A DNA stretch of 40,506 bases from Bacteroidota bacterium (GCA_017858735.1 JAFMBH010000029.1:1-40506), one strand, 5' to 3'; shown: positions 1 through 11,895, counted from the first letter of the stretch. Made by a program: numbers and translations. Notes: generated by a model from the letters alone, not told the origin.

Positions 1-1535
1 TCCAGATTAAGAATACCATTTGTAGTATTAAAAACCCGGCCATTTAAGGATAGAGTAAGTTTATAAGGGCTTGTTCCGCCACTTATCATCACTTTCGCTT
101 TACCAGTAGTATCTCTCGGGCAAAGAACCCCTGTGGTGGTTACGTCAACAGCCAGCGGCACCAGTTTGTATTCTATATTAAAACAAGTATCTACCGGACA
201 AGAAGAGTTATCACTAACCTTCACGCAATACTTACCTGTGACCAATGTTTCAATGGTAGAAGTAGTTGCCCCATTATCCCATAAAAATGTGTAGGGTGCT
301 GAACCACCTACCACAGAAAGTGATATTTGACCATTATTATTTGAAGGAGCCCCTGTAACATGAGTTATGGTTGGCGTTACTCTTGGTTTACTTTGTTCTG
401 TCAAGGTTACAGACAATGATAACGTTGCATTTTGTGCATCGGTAACCGTCACTGAATAATTACCCGAACCTAATCTACTTAAATTCTGGACGGTTTCTCC
501 GTTACTCCATTTGTAAGAAAAAGGAGCAACGCCACCAGACAGTGATAAGGTTACTGAACCGGTACTTGATCCCTCGCATGGATTAACGACTATGGCAGGA
601 GCAAATTGAAGTTTACGAACCATTCTGACGCAAATCTCTGCTCTACAAGCAGTTGTATCACGAACTATAAGGCAATAATTACCTGTATCCAGATTTGATA
701 TATTCTTAGTATTTGCTGTATATGTGCCTGGTCCTGTCCAATTATAGTTAACCAGACCTTTTGTTCCCTGTACTGTTAAATCTATAGCCCCGTCATTTCC
801 ATTGTTTATATAGGTAGGTTGAACAGCGGAAATAGTTATCCCATCCGTTTGACCTATGGTGATGGAACGAAATAGTTGACACCCTGTTGCGTCTGTTAAC
901 GTTACGTTATAATTATCGGGCGCAAGATTTGTTTGATTTGCCTGAGATGGAAGACCTTTATCCCAAAGATAGGAATAAGCTGCTTCACCACCGGTAACTG
1001 TCAGCGCGATGGACCCCGTATTTCTCCCTAAACAAATGGCATCCACCTTTTGAGTAGAAAGACTAAGATTAGACTGTCTAATAACCTGTGGCGTTGACAC
1101 AATAGCGCAACCCAATGCGTCCGTAAGCGTTAATTGATAGGTACCCAGCGGAACGTTTTTAAGTTCTGGCAGAGCAGATAGCCCGCTACTCCAGGCATAA
1201 GTATAAGGTTTTTGTCCTCCTGTAACCACTGCTTTCAAGGTACCTAATTCTTGATTTGCACAACCTGCATCCGTTTTGGATACCTGAGAAATCAACGCAG
1301 AATCAGGTCCTGGCACAACAAAAGTAGCGATAGCATTCAGAGGATTTCCAACATTGGTTACGGTAACTGTGTAAGAACCCTTTGCTACATTTTGTAAATC
1401 TTTTGATGTTGCCTGATTACTCCAAAGATAAGTAAAGGCACCTGTACCTTGTGAAACTGAAATACTAATACCTCCTGTGTTGGAACCAAAGCAAGAAACT
1501 GCTTTAATGGTAGCGCCAGGTGCTATGACTGGTGG
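1..1535 (-). repeat. SprB-like repeat array (coding, at least seven units)
   Basis: Seven units of about 72-78 residues lie in the giant surface protein, at roughly 1535-1315, 1320-1085, 1085-855, 855-620, 620-405, 405-180 and 180-1 (the last cut by the window edge). Each carries a cysteine-containing first strand ('..C.G...G'), a GG-P-Y/F turn before a Tyr/Trp strand, and a terminal 'G.Y.V.V.D..GC' strand. This matches the SprB repeat family known from Flavobacterium gliding adhesins. Function here is inferred. Confidence 0.75.
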
Positions 1536-3869
1536 TACTAAGTTACCAGAACGAACGGTTCCTGGAATAAACTGATAAGGGACGGACGTTTCGTTTTTAT
1601 CTAAAATTTCTGTCGTAACCGATGGGTCGTGAGTTACTCTGGAAGAACCATTTTCACTTAATACAAGAAAACATAATTTAAATATCACCGTATTATTTGG
1701 CACTGAGACCCCTGCTACATTAGGATCTAACCAGGAAAGTTTGATTTTTCCCGGAAGATTTGTTCCAGTTCCAGGTAAACCAAATTGTGATTCATTTAAT
1801 CCAGCAAGATTAAAATCAGATACAGTTTCAAATTTTAGTCTTATTGGATCATAAGCCAGACTAAACTCAAGACCAAGAATATCCTTGAAATTTAAAACTG
1901 AAACAGGCATACAAACCTTATCGCCAACTACCCCCGTTGCATCGCCTACCTTAACGGTGAAATCAGTCGTATTCACTAAACCTTCTATGAATACTTCACC
2001 GTCTGTAAATCCGGGAGTAAGTTTATTTTGCACGCTATCTAAAACTTCAAAATTGCTCTTATTAAAGCGAATGGGTACTGAACCAGCACCTTGTGCTGTA
2101 AAACAAGCTTTAAAAAGAACTGTATTATTGGCAACCGAAATACCTTTTGTATCTGAACTGGTCCATGACATCCTGATATTTCCAGCGACGTTGGAACCTT
2201 GTCCGGGTAAACCAAAAGAATTGATACTTAAATCTTGCAGTCCGAAGCGGGTAACAGAATCAAAGCGTAATTGAGCGGCGTCATAAGTTAATGTAAATTG
2301 AGTCGCTGAAATTTTATTAAAAGCTGTTGCACTAATATCAATACAAATGGGTTCATTTGCTTCAACGGCCCCACCAGTAACCTTAAAAGTAGGCCCGTTT
2401 ACTGAAGCACCACCACTACCCGGTTTACCCAGGGAAATCGTACCTGATTGCGTGGTATAGGGAAGAAGTACATCTGAAGCGTTGATAATTTCACCCGTTG
2501 TAGGAATCGAAATAGAGGTATTTCCGGAAGAATCTCTTGCTGTGAAACATAGTTCAAACAATGAAGCTCCATCGGCAAGTGTCGTTTTTTGACCTCTGCT
2601 ATCAAACCATCCTAAGATAAGTGATCCGGGTCTATTTAAGCCATCACCTGGTTTTCCAACGGCTGATTCCTCAAAACCTCCAGGAGATAAGGTACTATTA
2701 AAATTCCGAATTGATTTGAACAATAGTTTAGTTGAATCGTAATTCATTTTAAATTGTAATCCAATAATATCTTTAAATCCCTCTATAGTAACGGGAACAC
2801 AAACCTCAGAACCAAATCCAACCGATGCATTTCCCACTAAAACCTTAAAATTATCAGAGGTAGTTGCCCCACCGGCACCTACTGTAATCTGACCCTGTCG
2901 CCCTTCAAAAACAACTTCTTTGTTACTTGAATCAATAATTTCTGCAATAGCATCAAAAGTAATATTGGTTGTTCCATCCGTTTGTTTAGCTGCGAAACAG
3001 ACTTGAAAGATAGAAAGATTATCTGCCAGGGTTACTCCTTTTGCTTCATTATCAAACCAGGAACATTTAATTTTTCCCAATGGATTTGTACCCCGACCCG
3101 GCATTCCAAATTGTACGGTATCAAGCCCGGGAACCTGAAAATTTCTCAATGAGTTGAAGGTCAACAAGTTGGTATTATAATTCATAGTGAATTCCATACC
3201 GGCTATTTTAGTAAAGTTTTGGGTATTCACATTCAAACAAAAACTTTCCCCTTTTGCTACCGTTTTATCTTCAATGTCAAGTATGAAGTTGCCCACATTG
3301 CCCGTACTTCCGCCTCCACCGGTGCTTCCGCCCCCACCGGTGCTTCCGCCTCCACCAGTTCCACCTCCAGTACCTGTGCCGCCTGCCCCAATGATAATAA
3401 CAGGAGTATTTACGGTACTGGGAACCACAGCCTCTGAAAGATTTATAATTTCAATATTATTTACTCTGATAGTATCTTGTGCATCAGCATTAACCGCGGT
3501 AAAGCAAACTTGAAACAAGGTACTTGCAGCGGGTATAGTGATTCCCTTCAACTGGTCATCAAACCAAGCCATATTTAACTTGGCAGATTTACCATCAGCT
3601 GCCACAACATTGTTAAAAGCACCTGATAAACCCGACACTGCAGGATTAAATCCCTGCACCTTACTGTAGGTTAATTTTTGAGGATTATAATTCAGCGCTA
3701 ATTGAAACCCAATCAAACTGGTAAAATTAGTTACCGTCACATTTGAGCAAAAAGCAGCCCCTTTAGCCACTGTGGTATCTTTAATAGCTATGTTTAACGT
3801 TTGCGCGTTTAAGAAATGACTGAAAATTAAAAGCCCAAAAATAAGAACCCGGCTAATTGTTAACTTCAT
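1..3869 (-). CDS. Giant cohesin-array / SprB-repeat surface protein (3' end outside window)
   Basis: An open frame runs from an ATG at 3869 to the left edge, 1289 codons without a stop, so the C-terminus is missing. A signal peptide (MKLTISRVLIFGLLIFSHFL, then NAQ) predicts export. Residues about 24-160, 193-328, 338-480, 492-620 and 636-770 form five repeats of one cohesin-like unit, each with a 'G(F/L)(Q/E)F.(L/M).Y(N/D)' strand, then 'W(F/L)D...KG(V/I)' and '(L/I)F..CF'. A Gly4-Ser-Thr linker separates repeats 1 and 2. From about residue 778 onward come at least seven SprB-like repeats, marked by 'G(S/A)..(L/V)(T/S)V.GG..PY.(Y/F).W..G' and 'L..G.Y.(V/L).(V/L).D'. Cohesins bind dockerins in cellulosomes, and SprB repeats occur in gliding adhesins. 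A scaffold or adhesin role is inferred. A T9SS CTD is expected beyond the edge but cannot be seen. The small ORFs on the opposite strand are shadows. Confidence 0.85.
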   Translation of the reverse strand, partial: MKLTISRVLIFGLLIFSHFLNAQTLNIAIKDTTVAKGAAFCSNVTVTNFTSLIGFQLALNYNPQKLTYSKVQGFNPAVSGLSGAFNNVVAADGKSAKLNMAWFDDQLKGITIPAASTLFQVCFTAVNADAQDTIRVNNIEIINLSEAVVPSTVNTPVIIIGAGGTGTGGGTGGGGSTGGGGSTGGGGSTGNVGNFILDIEDKTVAKGESFCLNVNTQNFTKIAGMEFTMNYNTNLLTFNSLRNFQVPGLDTVQFGMPGRGTNPLGKIKCSWFDNEAKGVTLADNLSIFQVCFAAKQTDGTTNITFDAIAEIIDSSNKEVVFEGRQGQITVGAGGATTSDNFKVLVGNASVGFGSEVCVPVTIEGFKDIIGLQFKMNYDSTKLLFKSIRNFNSTLSPGGFEESAVGKPGDGLNRPGSLILGWFDSRGQKTTLADGASLFELCFTARDSSGNTSISIPTTGEIINASDVLLPYTTQSGTISLGKPGSGGASVNGPTFKVTGGAVEANEPICIDISATAFNKISATQFTLTYDAAQLRFDSVTRFGLQDLSINSFGLPGQGSNVAGNIRMSWTSSDTKGISVANNTVLFKACFTAQGAGSVPIRFNKSNFEVLDSVQNKLTPGFTDGEVFIEGLVNTTDFTVKVGDATGVVGDKVCMPVSVLNFKDILGLEFSLAYDPIRLKFETVSDFNLAGLNESQFGLPGTGTNLPGKIKLSWLDPNVAGVSVPNNTVIFKLCFLVLSENGSSRVTHDPSVTTEILDKNETSVPYQFIPGTVRSGNLVPPVIAPGATIKAVSCFGSNTGGISISVSQGTGAFTYLWSNQATSKDLQNVAKGSYTVTVTNVGNPLNAIATFVVPGPDSALISQVSKTDAGCANQELGTLKAVVTGGQKPYTYAWSSGLSALPELKNVPLGTYQLTLTDALGCAIVSTPQVIRQSNLSLSTQKVDAICLGRNTGSIALTVTGGEAAYSYLWDKGLPSQANQTNLAPDNYNVTLTDATGCQLFRSITIGQTDGITISAVQPTYINNGNDGAIDLTVQGTKGLVNYNWTGPGTYTANTKNISNLDTGNYCLIVRDTTACRAEICVRMVRKLQFAPAIVVNPCEGSSTGSVTLSLSGGVAPFSYKWSNGETVQNLSRLGSGNYSVTVTDAQNATLSLSVTLTEQSKPRVTPTITHVTGAPSNNNGQISLSVVGGSAPYTFLWDNGATTSTIETLVTGKYCVKVSDNSSCPVDTCFNIEYKLVPLAVDVTTTGVLCPRDTTGKAKVMISGGTSPYKLTLSLNGRVFNTTNGILNL
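1570..3800 (-). repeat. Five tandem cohesin-like domain repeats (coding)
   Basis: Within the giant surface protein the same domain of about 130-145 residues occurs five times, at roughly 3800-3390, 3293-2886, 2858-2432, 2396-2012 and 1964-1562. All copies share a start like '(N/D)F.V..G...', a central 'Y(D/N)...L.F.S...F' and the 'SW.D...KGVS' strand. Copies 2-5 also share an 'FG.PG.G.N..G.I' loop, while copy 1 has a different sequence there. The copies are diverged at DNA level, so the duplications are old. Boundaries are approximate, read by eye. Confidence 0.75.
3307..3378 (-). repeat. 18-bp tandem repeat encoding a Gly4-Ser-Thr linker
   Basis: Three near-identical 18-bp units (3307-3324, 3325-3342, 3343-3360; plus-strand cttccgcctccaccggtg with one to three changes) and a degenerate fourth (3361-3378) encode Gly-Gly-Gly-Gly-Ser-Thr-type hexapeptides between cohesin-like domains 1 and 2. 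A multiple-of-three unit can gain or lose copies by slippage without frameshift, changing linker length only. Confidence 0.9.
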
Positions 3870-3919
3870 AAAAATCGGTTTTGGAATGAATGCTTAAATA
3901 AAAATGCAGCAAAAAAGCA

Positions 3920-4723
3920 TCAATTTGCTGGCATATATATGATTTGTTGATTTGACTGAAAATTACCTTGTTTAATTTGCAAATTATAGTAGCCTCTTGC
4001 TGGAAAATCAGAAACAGGCATTTGCAGAAATTGGACCCCAGAGCCAATTTTATTTAACCATCTTTTTATCACACTCCCTTTAACGTCCGTTAAGGTGTAT
4101 TCTACGGTACCTGGAGCAGACGAAAACCAGTTTACGGAAACATCCCCAGAGGAAACTGGATTTGGGTAAACTTTATCAATCCTTAACTGCTCTGAATCAA
4201 TACCTTGTGCCGAAGATGTTGCTCCCATTTTTAGAACCACGAAACCGTCAACATAGAATGCCGTAATCGCTTTATATGAGCTATCAGCCGTTTCCCTAAT
4301 ATTGGTAGGCGTGTCAATGAAAGTTATAGGAGATTTGAGACCTCTCAGACCTTTTACTTTAAAATAAAGAGAAAAAATAGATTTTTTATCGGGCAGGGTC
4401 ACTCCTTTCAACGACTCGTCAAACCATTGGAAGCTAAGTACTCCTTTTGATTTTGAAACCAAGCCAAAATGATCATCCAACTTCAAAGGCAAACCAAAAT
4501 TCCCTACGCTATCTAAAACAAGTAGGGTTGAATCCCAGGCAACATTGAATTGTGTGCCCACAATAAATTTGAAATTACTTACTTGAATATCTGCTTTATA
4601 CACATCAACATTTGACATAATAGAATCTTTGGGTGCCCAATAAGAAACATTCTGGGCCACCATGTGATTCAGAAAAACAAAAGACAATAATAAACCAACA
4701 TAAAGAGATAACAACTTACTCAT
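3920..4723 (-). CDS. T9SS-secreted single-cohesin protein
   Basis: This 267-residue protein starts with a signal peptide (about residues 1-24, ending MVAQ). A single cohesin-like domain follows (about 30-165), whose strands match those of the giant neighbour: 'NFKFIVGTQFNVAWD', 'SFQWFDESLKGVTLP' and 'SIFSLYFKVKG'. The last 85 residues begin 'IDKVYPNPVSSGDVSV', a T9SS type A sorting domain, so the product is probably secreted through the outer membrane and attached to the surface. The stop lies 50 bp upstream of the giant cohesin gene on the same strand, so the two may be co-transcribed. One cohesin plus one surface-sorting tail suits a cell-surface anchor for a dockerin-bearing partner, but binding is inference. 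It could instead be a structural protein with an Ig-like domain. Confidence 0.85.
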   Translation of the reverse strand: MSKLLSLYVGLLLSFVFLNHMVAQNVSYWAPKDSIMSNVDVYKADIQVSNFKFIVGTQFNVAWDSTLLVLDSVGNFGLPLKLDDHFGLVSKSKGVLSFQWFDESLKGVTLPDKKSIFSLYFKVKGLRGLKSPITFIDTPTNIRETADSSYKAITAFYVDGFVVLKMGATSSAQGIDSEQLRIDKVYPNPVSSGDVSVNWFSSAPGTVEYTLTDVKGSVIKRWLNKIGSGVQFLQMPVSDFPARGYYNLQIKQGNFQSNQQIIYMPAN

Positions 4724-4763
4724 TTTCTAAATTTTAATTTAACACATTGAACCAAAACCATTA

Positions 4764-4771
4764 CAAAATTA
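4764..4771 (-). promoter_or_regulatory. Candidate Bacteroidota -7 element (TAATTTTG)
   Basis: The minus strand reads TAATTTTG here, matching the TAnnTTTG consensus, 41 nt upstream of the 4723 start codon. No clear TTTG -33 element lies at the right distance, so this is only a candidate. Confidence 0.3.
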
Positions 4772-4805
4772 AGGAAATAAGTTAAAAAATATGACCATTT
4801 GTGCG

Positions 4806-7800
4806 TCATTCAAATTTGACCATTTTTAGCGTCCTTTTATACTCTGCAGATTCTATGGTAAAATAATAAATACCTGGGGAATGAAAGGTATTTTTTTCAA
4901 AATCCAGCACATGTTCCCCGGCACTAAACCATTGATTTGACTGCTTGATTAATCTTCCAGTAACATCGGTAATACTCCAATTCACTAAACTTTGAGAAGG
5001 AATTTGAAACCAAACATGGGTAGTTTCGGTAAAAGGATTCGGGAAATTTTGCTTTACTTCCGTAAAATCAATCGATTTACTTTTTTCTATCCAACCTAAC
5101 TCTAAACGCAATAAATCATTATTTATATATGCCTCAGGGGACATAAATCTGGAATTTAAAGAAAGGGCGTCTTTAATAAAGCCATCCTTTTTAGCTTTAA
5201 GCACAATGGTAGTCAGCGCTGTATCGGTAGTGCTTCCATTCCAGCTGGCTGTTAGCAGACCATCCTGAGGAAAAAATCCAAAAAATTCTTTGGACGCCAG
5301 ACCTTGTTTCATTTCAACCCAATCAAACACCTTATCATCGAATTGCAATGCAAATTGGAATCCTTCCAGACCCTTTGTATTTTTTAATAAAATTGGAATT
5401 TCTACTAACTGACCTGCCTCAAAAAATTCATTTTCTAAAAATAAATTCCAGGTTCCCGTTTCCTCACCACTTCTTATTCCGGGAGTAACCGGACCATTAA
5501 TTTGTGCAGAACCATTTACATCTCCGATTTTAATACCTATAAAATCAGCCCTTTTGTGCCCATCAATGGGATTGTAAGAAACCTCTTCAGGGAAAGGTGT
5601 TTTCCAGGGGTTATTTGGATCCGGGAAAACAAAAGAGGAGCTAACAAACCGCCAGCTTTCATTCGACTGGAAAGATAAATCAACTCCGAGTATCAACTTT
5701 CTTAACTGAATCAAATCGATGGTACTCAGTGTTTTTGAATTATTTACATCGGCCGCTATAATTTTATAGGGAGAATCAAAAGGCTGTACATTCAAAATAT
5801 GTTTACTTATCAGCACTAAATCGAAAGTAGTTATCCCATTTAAAAAGCCTTTATTAAGCGAAGGCCTGGCAGTATAATTTCTATTTAAAGTCAGGGACGG
5901 AATAGAATATCTTCCATCGATGGCAGTATTCACTGTCGATGTAGAGGTGCCTGACAGTCTTACTGAAACGCCTTCGAGTCTCGCTTGATTTTCATTGGTG
6001 ATAATCCCTGATATTGATGCAGAGCCACTACCTTTACAAATATTAATGTTATCTTCCACATTGATATAAGTGGTACAAAAACTGTGATTCCCTTTGTTAT
6101 CCCATGCATGAATTTCAACAAAAACCAAGCCTGCCGTATCTGCACACGTTAGCATAATATCTTTAGAATCTCTATTAAATGGCGTACCTACTCTATTGAT
6201 TGAATAATGGGTAATTTGATTCTGCCTGTTATTCTGCGCATTAACTGCACCCTGACCATTACAATCAAAAACAGCAGCGCTAATAAAATCTGAAGCCCAG
6301 ACGACCATCATCCCCTCTCCATCCAACCCTGGCATTAAACCAGTAACCACACCATTTAAACAAAGCGGGGTTGTGGCTATTTTATCAGCAACCACGAAAG
6401 GAATCCTACTAACGGCAACATTACCACAACCATCTCTTACAGACATCAAAAGATCATGCTTCCCTTCAGGTAAATTTTTCAATTTCACACTTCCCGTTGC
6501 TAAAGAATCTGTAGTCATACTGGTGTTTGCCGCTAAGGTCCAATCAGATTGAAAGGTGATAGGTGCGGCTACTGCAGTACCTTGATTTAAGGCCACACTT
6601 ACAGCCGTTATAGTTAGGTTACTTGGACATAGATCGGCGGCTTTGAAACGCACATCAATATTAGCCAAACAGGTATTGGGAAAAGTAGGAAAAGTATCTG
6701 GCACAGGCACATTTATAATAGGTGGCGTGGCATCAAATATTTTAATTATCTGAGTATATTGGTAAGAAAATGCTGGCGTAGAATCTCTCGTAAACGTAGG
6801 CCATATTGGATTAGGAAGAAAGCACGATTTGTTATCATTTTTAAATACAAAAGGCGTTCCCAGTGGTTTAGGTGAGTTATCCTGAGTGGCAGGGAAAATT
6901 CTTTCCCTATAATTAAAAGCGGAATAATTGGTTGGAACTCTGTCCTTTGAAATAAAGAACTCTTCTACCCCGTTTGTGCCGGGAGTTGTTCCTCTTGTGA
7001 AGGTGGTATTATTTAATTCCCTGTCTCTTACGAGTAAAAAATATCCAGAACCCTCCGCGACATCATATTGGTCAGAAAAATTCCCATTCCCATTTTGATC
7101 CCATTTTCGTGGAAGCACCTGTGTAAATTTACCCGGATCGATGGTATTCGGGCATGAACTGGCCCATTCACCAAATTCGCACCAATTAATAACGGTATAA
7201 GTTCTATACTCTTTGGAACAAACATTGGTTTCAGAACTATCCGCTGCAAATTTTGTGATGGACAGGTTGACTGCTAAAATATCACAGGCCACCTCATACG
7301 TTTCCATAACAGGAATAGTCATAGGAACCTGACAATTTAAATTGATGTCGGCTGGTAATAAAATATCATATTCGTGAACAGGCAATACTCTTACTCTTTG
7401 GGTACAAAGATTAGTTCTAACAACCTCCCCCTTTACTGTCTTAACTGCCACCCATTTTCTTGTATAAAAACCTGCGCCGCAAGTCAAACTTGAATCTAAT
7501 GAATACTCCACTGTACCAGAACATTCCAGCCCACCGATAATAGGTGTTCCAAAACGTGAGTTGGCCGTTTGAACATCGTAGAGTATAAAACGGTCTTCAG
7601 GTTTATTACAATAAAAGAAAGCTTCCGCAGGCGCCTGGCAGACCGGAGTAGTCTTGTCTTCTATATTTAACATTAACCAACAAAAAGAAGTATTACCCTG
7701 TATATCAGTCCCGTGTAATTCAACCATAACGGGATTAAAAACATCACAACAAAAAAACTCGGCGAAATCTACTAAGGGTGTGTAGTAATTACCCGCCATA

Positions 7801-9434
7801 TCACCCGTAGTAATCAAGGTGAAATGTTCCCTTACATCCCCGTCTAAATCTAAATCATACTTCGTATTGGTAAGAAAATTATCGAGGCAATCGGCCTTAA
7901 CCGTCCTCCTCATTTTTAATTGAGCTACAGTACAATTATCCCTGGAACCCTCATTTATATCACTTACTGAAATTCTTGCATACGATAATCCTGCATTATC
8001 GCCATCGTAAAAACTACTCCCCGATGGTGGGGTTAAGGTAACATTTAATTGATCGTCACATATCATAGTAGGAGGCACCCTATCCACTACGTTAAAATAA
8101 AAGGTATCACGGGTAATATTCTGACAATTGTCATATACATCCAAAATCAGTCGATGCCTTCCAAAAGTGATACCCGTATAAAATATTTTACCATTTCTGG
8201 TAACGGCTGGATAAACACCATCGAACCAGGTAGTGCTGGGTTGAGGAAACCCATTGGTAATTCTATCTAACGATTGAATTCTATAACCAAAAGTTAATCT
8301 CGTAGCACAATTATCTGTAATTTTCATTCCCCATAAGAACGCCAAATTCGCAGTATCCACGTTTAATTCCGCTTCACAGGAAGTGGCAGCAGTTGATATA
8401 TCTACGGTATCTTTGAGCGTCGTAATTACGGGCTTTTCGATATCGAAGGCTCTTATCATCATGGTATCTTTAAAACGATTCCCTGTACACCAATCCCAAA
8501 TTTCTACCTGGACCAAAACTTTCTCGCCTGATTGACAGACAGGGATGGTATTTTTTACAACAGAAGTCGTATATGCGCAAGTTAAATCAAATAAACTGAC
8601 ATCGCGACCTGTTCTTGGGTGTACCGCTCTATAATTTGCTCTGATAACGCTATCGATACCTCCCTGAACCTGAGAAGATGAGCAAACATTATAAATAAGG
8701 GTATCTCTGGATGGTGGTGGTAAAAATAAAGCAGAAGAAGGTCTTTTAAACCTTATAATTTGATTGATTGTCGTATCATTTGAACGGGAGTCAATAGCCT
8801 GAAAAGACCTTCTTATGGTAGCAAAAATACTATCTGTCGAACAATTCGTTTGAGACAAAAAATCAGTTACTTTAATTTGAATTTGTCCGCCGCAAAGATC
8901 TGTAAATGTTGGCATACCCATATAATACCGATAGCCGGGCACCCGCCAGCTACCATCGACATTATTCACAAAACTAACATCATTACACCATAGGTCGATA
9001 GTATCAATTAAAGCAAAAGCAGCAGCATTTAATACCGGAGGTGCTTCATCTGTAGCCGTTATGGTACCTTGACAGACAACGAGCGTTCCTTTAAAAACAG
9101 CATAAGTCCAACCATCACCCTGAGGACTAATGCCATCAATAATATTATTGTTAATAGAATTTAAATCGGCAATTTTAAGAACCATTCCTGTAGTATCACA
9201 AGTCCCGGCTGTATTCCCAGCGTTCAGAAATATATTTTTAAGAAATAAGGTACGCTGACAATTATCATTTAGCGTGACGTTTAAATCGGTACAACCACAA
9301 GGATTATTTTGTCCCCTTAAGGAAGGTAGATTAGTGAATAGTAATCCAAGAATTAACAATACAGAAGGAACCCTTAAAGAGACCTTTTTGATTGAATACT
9401 GGATATGTAAAATGGCGTTAAAATTTGTCTTCAT
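4806..9434 (-). CDS. Giant HYR-like / CNA-B / dockerin / cohesin / CTD surface protein
   Basis: A 1542-residue secreted protein with an N-terminal signal segment (hydrophobic stretch about 23-36, cleavage near SLRGQ). Residues about 45-1130 are a Cys-rich mosaic of HYR-like beta domains, visible from recurring boundaries such as 'ATDEAPPVL', 'VVDRVPPTMIC' and 'FDATPPIINV'. Then come a CNA-B/carboxypeptidase-regulatory-like domain (about 1136-1195, 'ISGIITNENQARLEGVSVRL'), a dockerin-like pair of hands ('TTFDLVLISKHIL', 'DVNNSKTLSTIDLIQLRKLI', about 1198-1250), a 'KIGDVNGSA' segment, a cohesin-like domain (about 1322-1440) and a T9SS type A CTD ('NFPNPFTETTHVWF', about 1460-1542). The tail from CNA-B to CTD has the same order as in the peroxidase at 11896-14760. 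Having both cohesin and dockerin on one chain could allow chaining, which is inference. No enzymatic domain was recognised. Confidence 0.85.
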   Translation of the reverse strand: MKTNFNAILHIQYSIKKVSLRVPSVLLILGLLFTNLPSLRGQNNPCGCTDLNVTLNDNCQRTLFLKNIFLNAGNTAGTCDTTGMVLKIADLNSINNNIIDGISPQGDGWTYAVFKGTLVVCQGTITATDEAPPVLNAAAFALIDTIDLWCNDVSFVNNVDGSWRVPGYRYYMGMPTFTDLCGGQIQIKVTDFLSQTNCSTDSIFATIRRSFQAIDSRSNDTTINQIIRFKRPSSALFLPPPSRDTLIYNVCSSSQVQGGIDSVIRANYRAVHPRTGRDVSLFDLTCAYTTSVVKNTIPVCQSGEKVLVQVEIWDWCTGNRFKDTMMIRAFDIEKPVITTLKDTVDISTAATSCEAELNVDTANLAFLWGMKITDNCATRLTFGYRIQSLDRITNGFPQPSTTWFDGVYPAVTRNGKIFYTGITFGRHRLILDVYDNCQNITRDTFYFNVVDRVPPTMICDDQLNVTLTPPSGSSFYDGDNAGLSYARISVSDINEGSRDNCTVAQLKMRRTVKADCLDNFLTNTKYDLDLDGDVREHFTLITTGDMAGNYYTPLVDFAEFFCCDVFNPVMVELHGTDIQGNTSFCWLMLNIEDKTTPVCQAPAEAFFYCNKPEDRFILYDVQTANSRFGTPIIGGLECSGTVEYSLDSSLTCGAGFYTRKWVAVKTVKGEVVRTNLCTQRVRVLPVHEYDILLPADINLNCQVPMTIPVMETYEVACDILAVNLSITKFAADSSETNVCSKEYRTYTVINWCEFGEWASSCPNTIDPGKFTQVLPRKWDQNGNGNFSDQYDVAEGSGYFLLVRDRELNNTTFTRGTTPGTNGVEEFFISKDRVPTNYSAFNYRERIFPATQDNSPKPLGTPFVFKNDNKSCFLPNPIWPTFTRDSTPAFSYQYTQIIKIFDATPPIINVPVPDTFPTFPNTCLANIDVRFKAADLCPSNLTITAVSVALNQGTAVAAPITFQSDWTLAANTSMTTDSLATGSVKLKNLPEGKHDLLMSVRDGCGNVAVSRIPFVVADKIATTPLCLNGVVTGLMPGLDGEGMMVVWASDFISAAVFDCNGQGAVNAQNNRQNQITHYSINRVGTPFNRDSKDIMLTCADTAGLVFVEIHAWDNKGNHSFCTTYINVEDNINICKGSGSASISGIITNENQARLEGVSVRLSGTSTSTVNTAIDGRYSIPSLTLNRNYTARPSLNKGFLNGITTFDLVLISKHILNVQPFDSPYKIIAADVNNSKTLSTIDLIQLRKLILGVDLSFQSNESWRFVSSSFVFPDPNNPWKTPFPEEVSYNPIDGHKRADFIGIKIGDVNGSAQINGPVTPGIRSGEETGTWNLFLENEFFEAGQLVEIPILLKNTKGLEGFQFALQFDDKVFDWVEMKQGLASKEFFGFFPQDGLLTASWNGSTTDTALTTIVLKAKKDGFIKDALSLNSRFMSPEAYINNDLLRLELGWIEKSKSIDFTEVKQNFPNPFTETTHVWFQIPSQSLVNWSITDVTGRLIKQSNQWFSAGEHVLDFEKNTFHSPGIYYFTIESAEYKRTLKMVKFE

Positions 9435-9526
9435 TTCGTATCATATATATTATCAGGTCTGATTGTCAATCCAAAAAGCATACCATTTTTTTATTATACA
9501 TAGTATTTTTAGAAATAAAATATCAG

Positions 9527-9540
9527 CGTGTTTAAACACG
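9527..9540. promoter_or_regulatory. 14-bp perfect palindrome (possible operator)
   Basis: The sequence cgtgtttaaacacg equals its own reverse complement. It lies 93 bp upstream of the giant surface protein's start, where a dimeric regulator could bind. No regulator gene is adjacent. Confidence 0.3.
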
Positions 9541-9575
9541 TATCACCGATATATGCACATACCAAGACAATGAAT

Positions 9576-9595
9576 CTGGTTATTTAACTAACCAG
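9576..9595 (-). terminator. Hairpin downstream of fadH-like gene
   Basis: CTGGTTA and TAACCAG form a perfect 7-bp stem with a 6-nt loop about 240 bp past the fadH stop. There is no U-tract on the minus strand, so termination is uncertain. It could equally be a 5' leader structure of the next gene. Confidence 0.25.
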
Positions 9596-9837
9596 GACAC
9601 CTAAAATGTAGGTTTTTTTTGAGAGAGACTATAATATATCGGCAAAACGCCGTTAAAGTATTCCTTGAAAAACGCACAAAAAAATTTAAAATTATAAGTT
9701 CGTCGAAAAAAATACTTCATGCAAATATATAAATAGAAATAATATACAACTACATTAAAATGTATTTTTTACAAATTTATTTTTATCATACTTTGAATAT
9801 CAAATAAATAAAAGGATTTGAACAGCGGAGAGGATCA

Positions 9838-11883
<2,046 letters not shown>

Positions 11884-11895
11884 TCAAATTACATG

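Larger units (their letters stand above)
9435..9837. other. 403-bp AT-rich intergenic region
   Basis: No coding sequence is seen. The stretch separates the fadH-like gene from the giant dockerin/cohesin gene, both on the minus strand. It holds a 14-bp perfect palindrome (9527-9540) and a 7-bp-stem hairpin (9576-9595), listed separately, and a small CGGC/GCCG inverted repeat at 9640-9652. I found no convincing TAnnTTTG promoter close to the 9434 start. Confidence 0.7.

Noticed and set aside
1885-3513. Plus-strand ORFs (1885-2274, 3187-3513, 3219-3437), one of them Pro-rich
   Set aside because: They lie antisense to the continuous cohesin-array frame. The Pro-rich peptide is simply the reverse of the Gly-Ser-Thr linker repeat. 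No family resemblance.
9435-9837. Hidden small gene or tRNA in the 403-bp gap
   Set aside because: No frame of useful length with a plausible start was found, and no cloverleaf-like arrangement or CCA end was seen.
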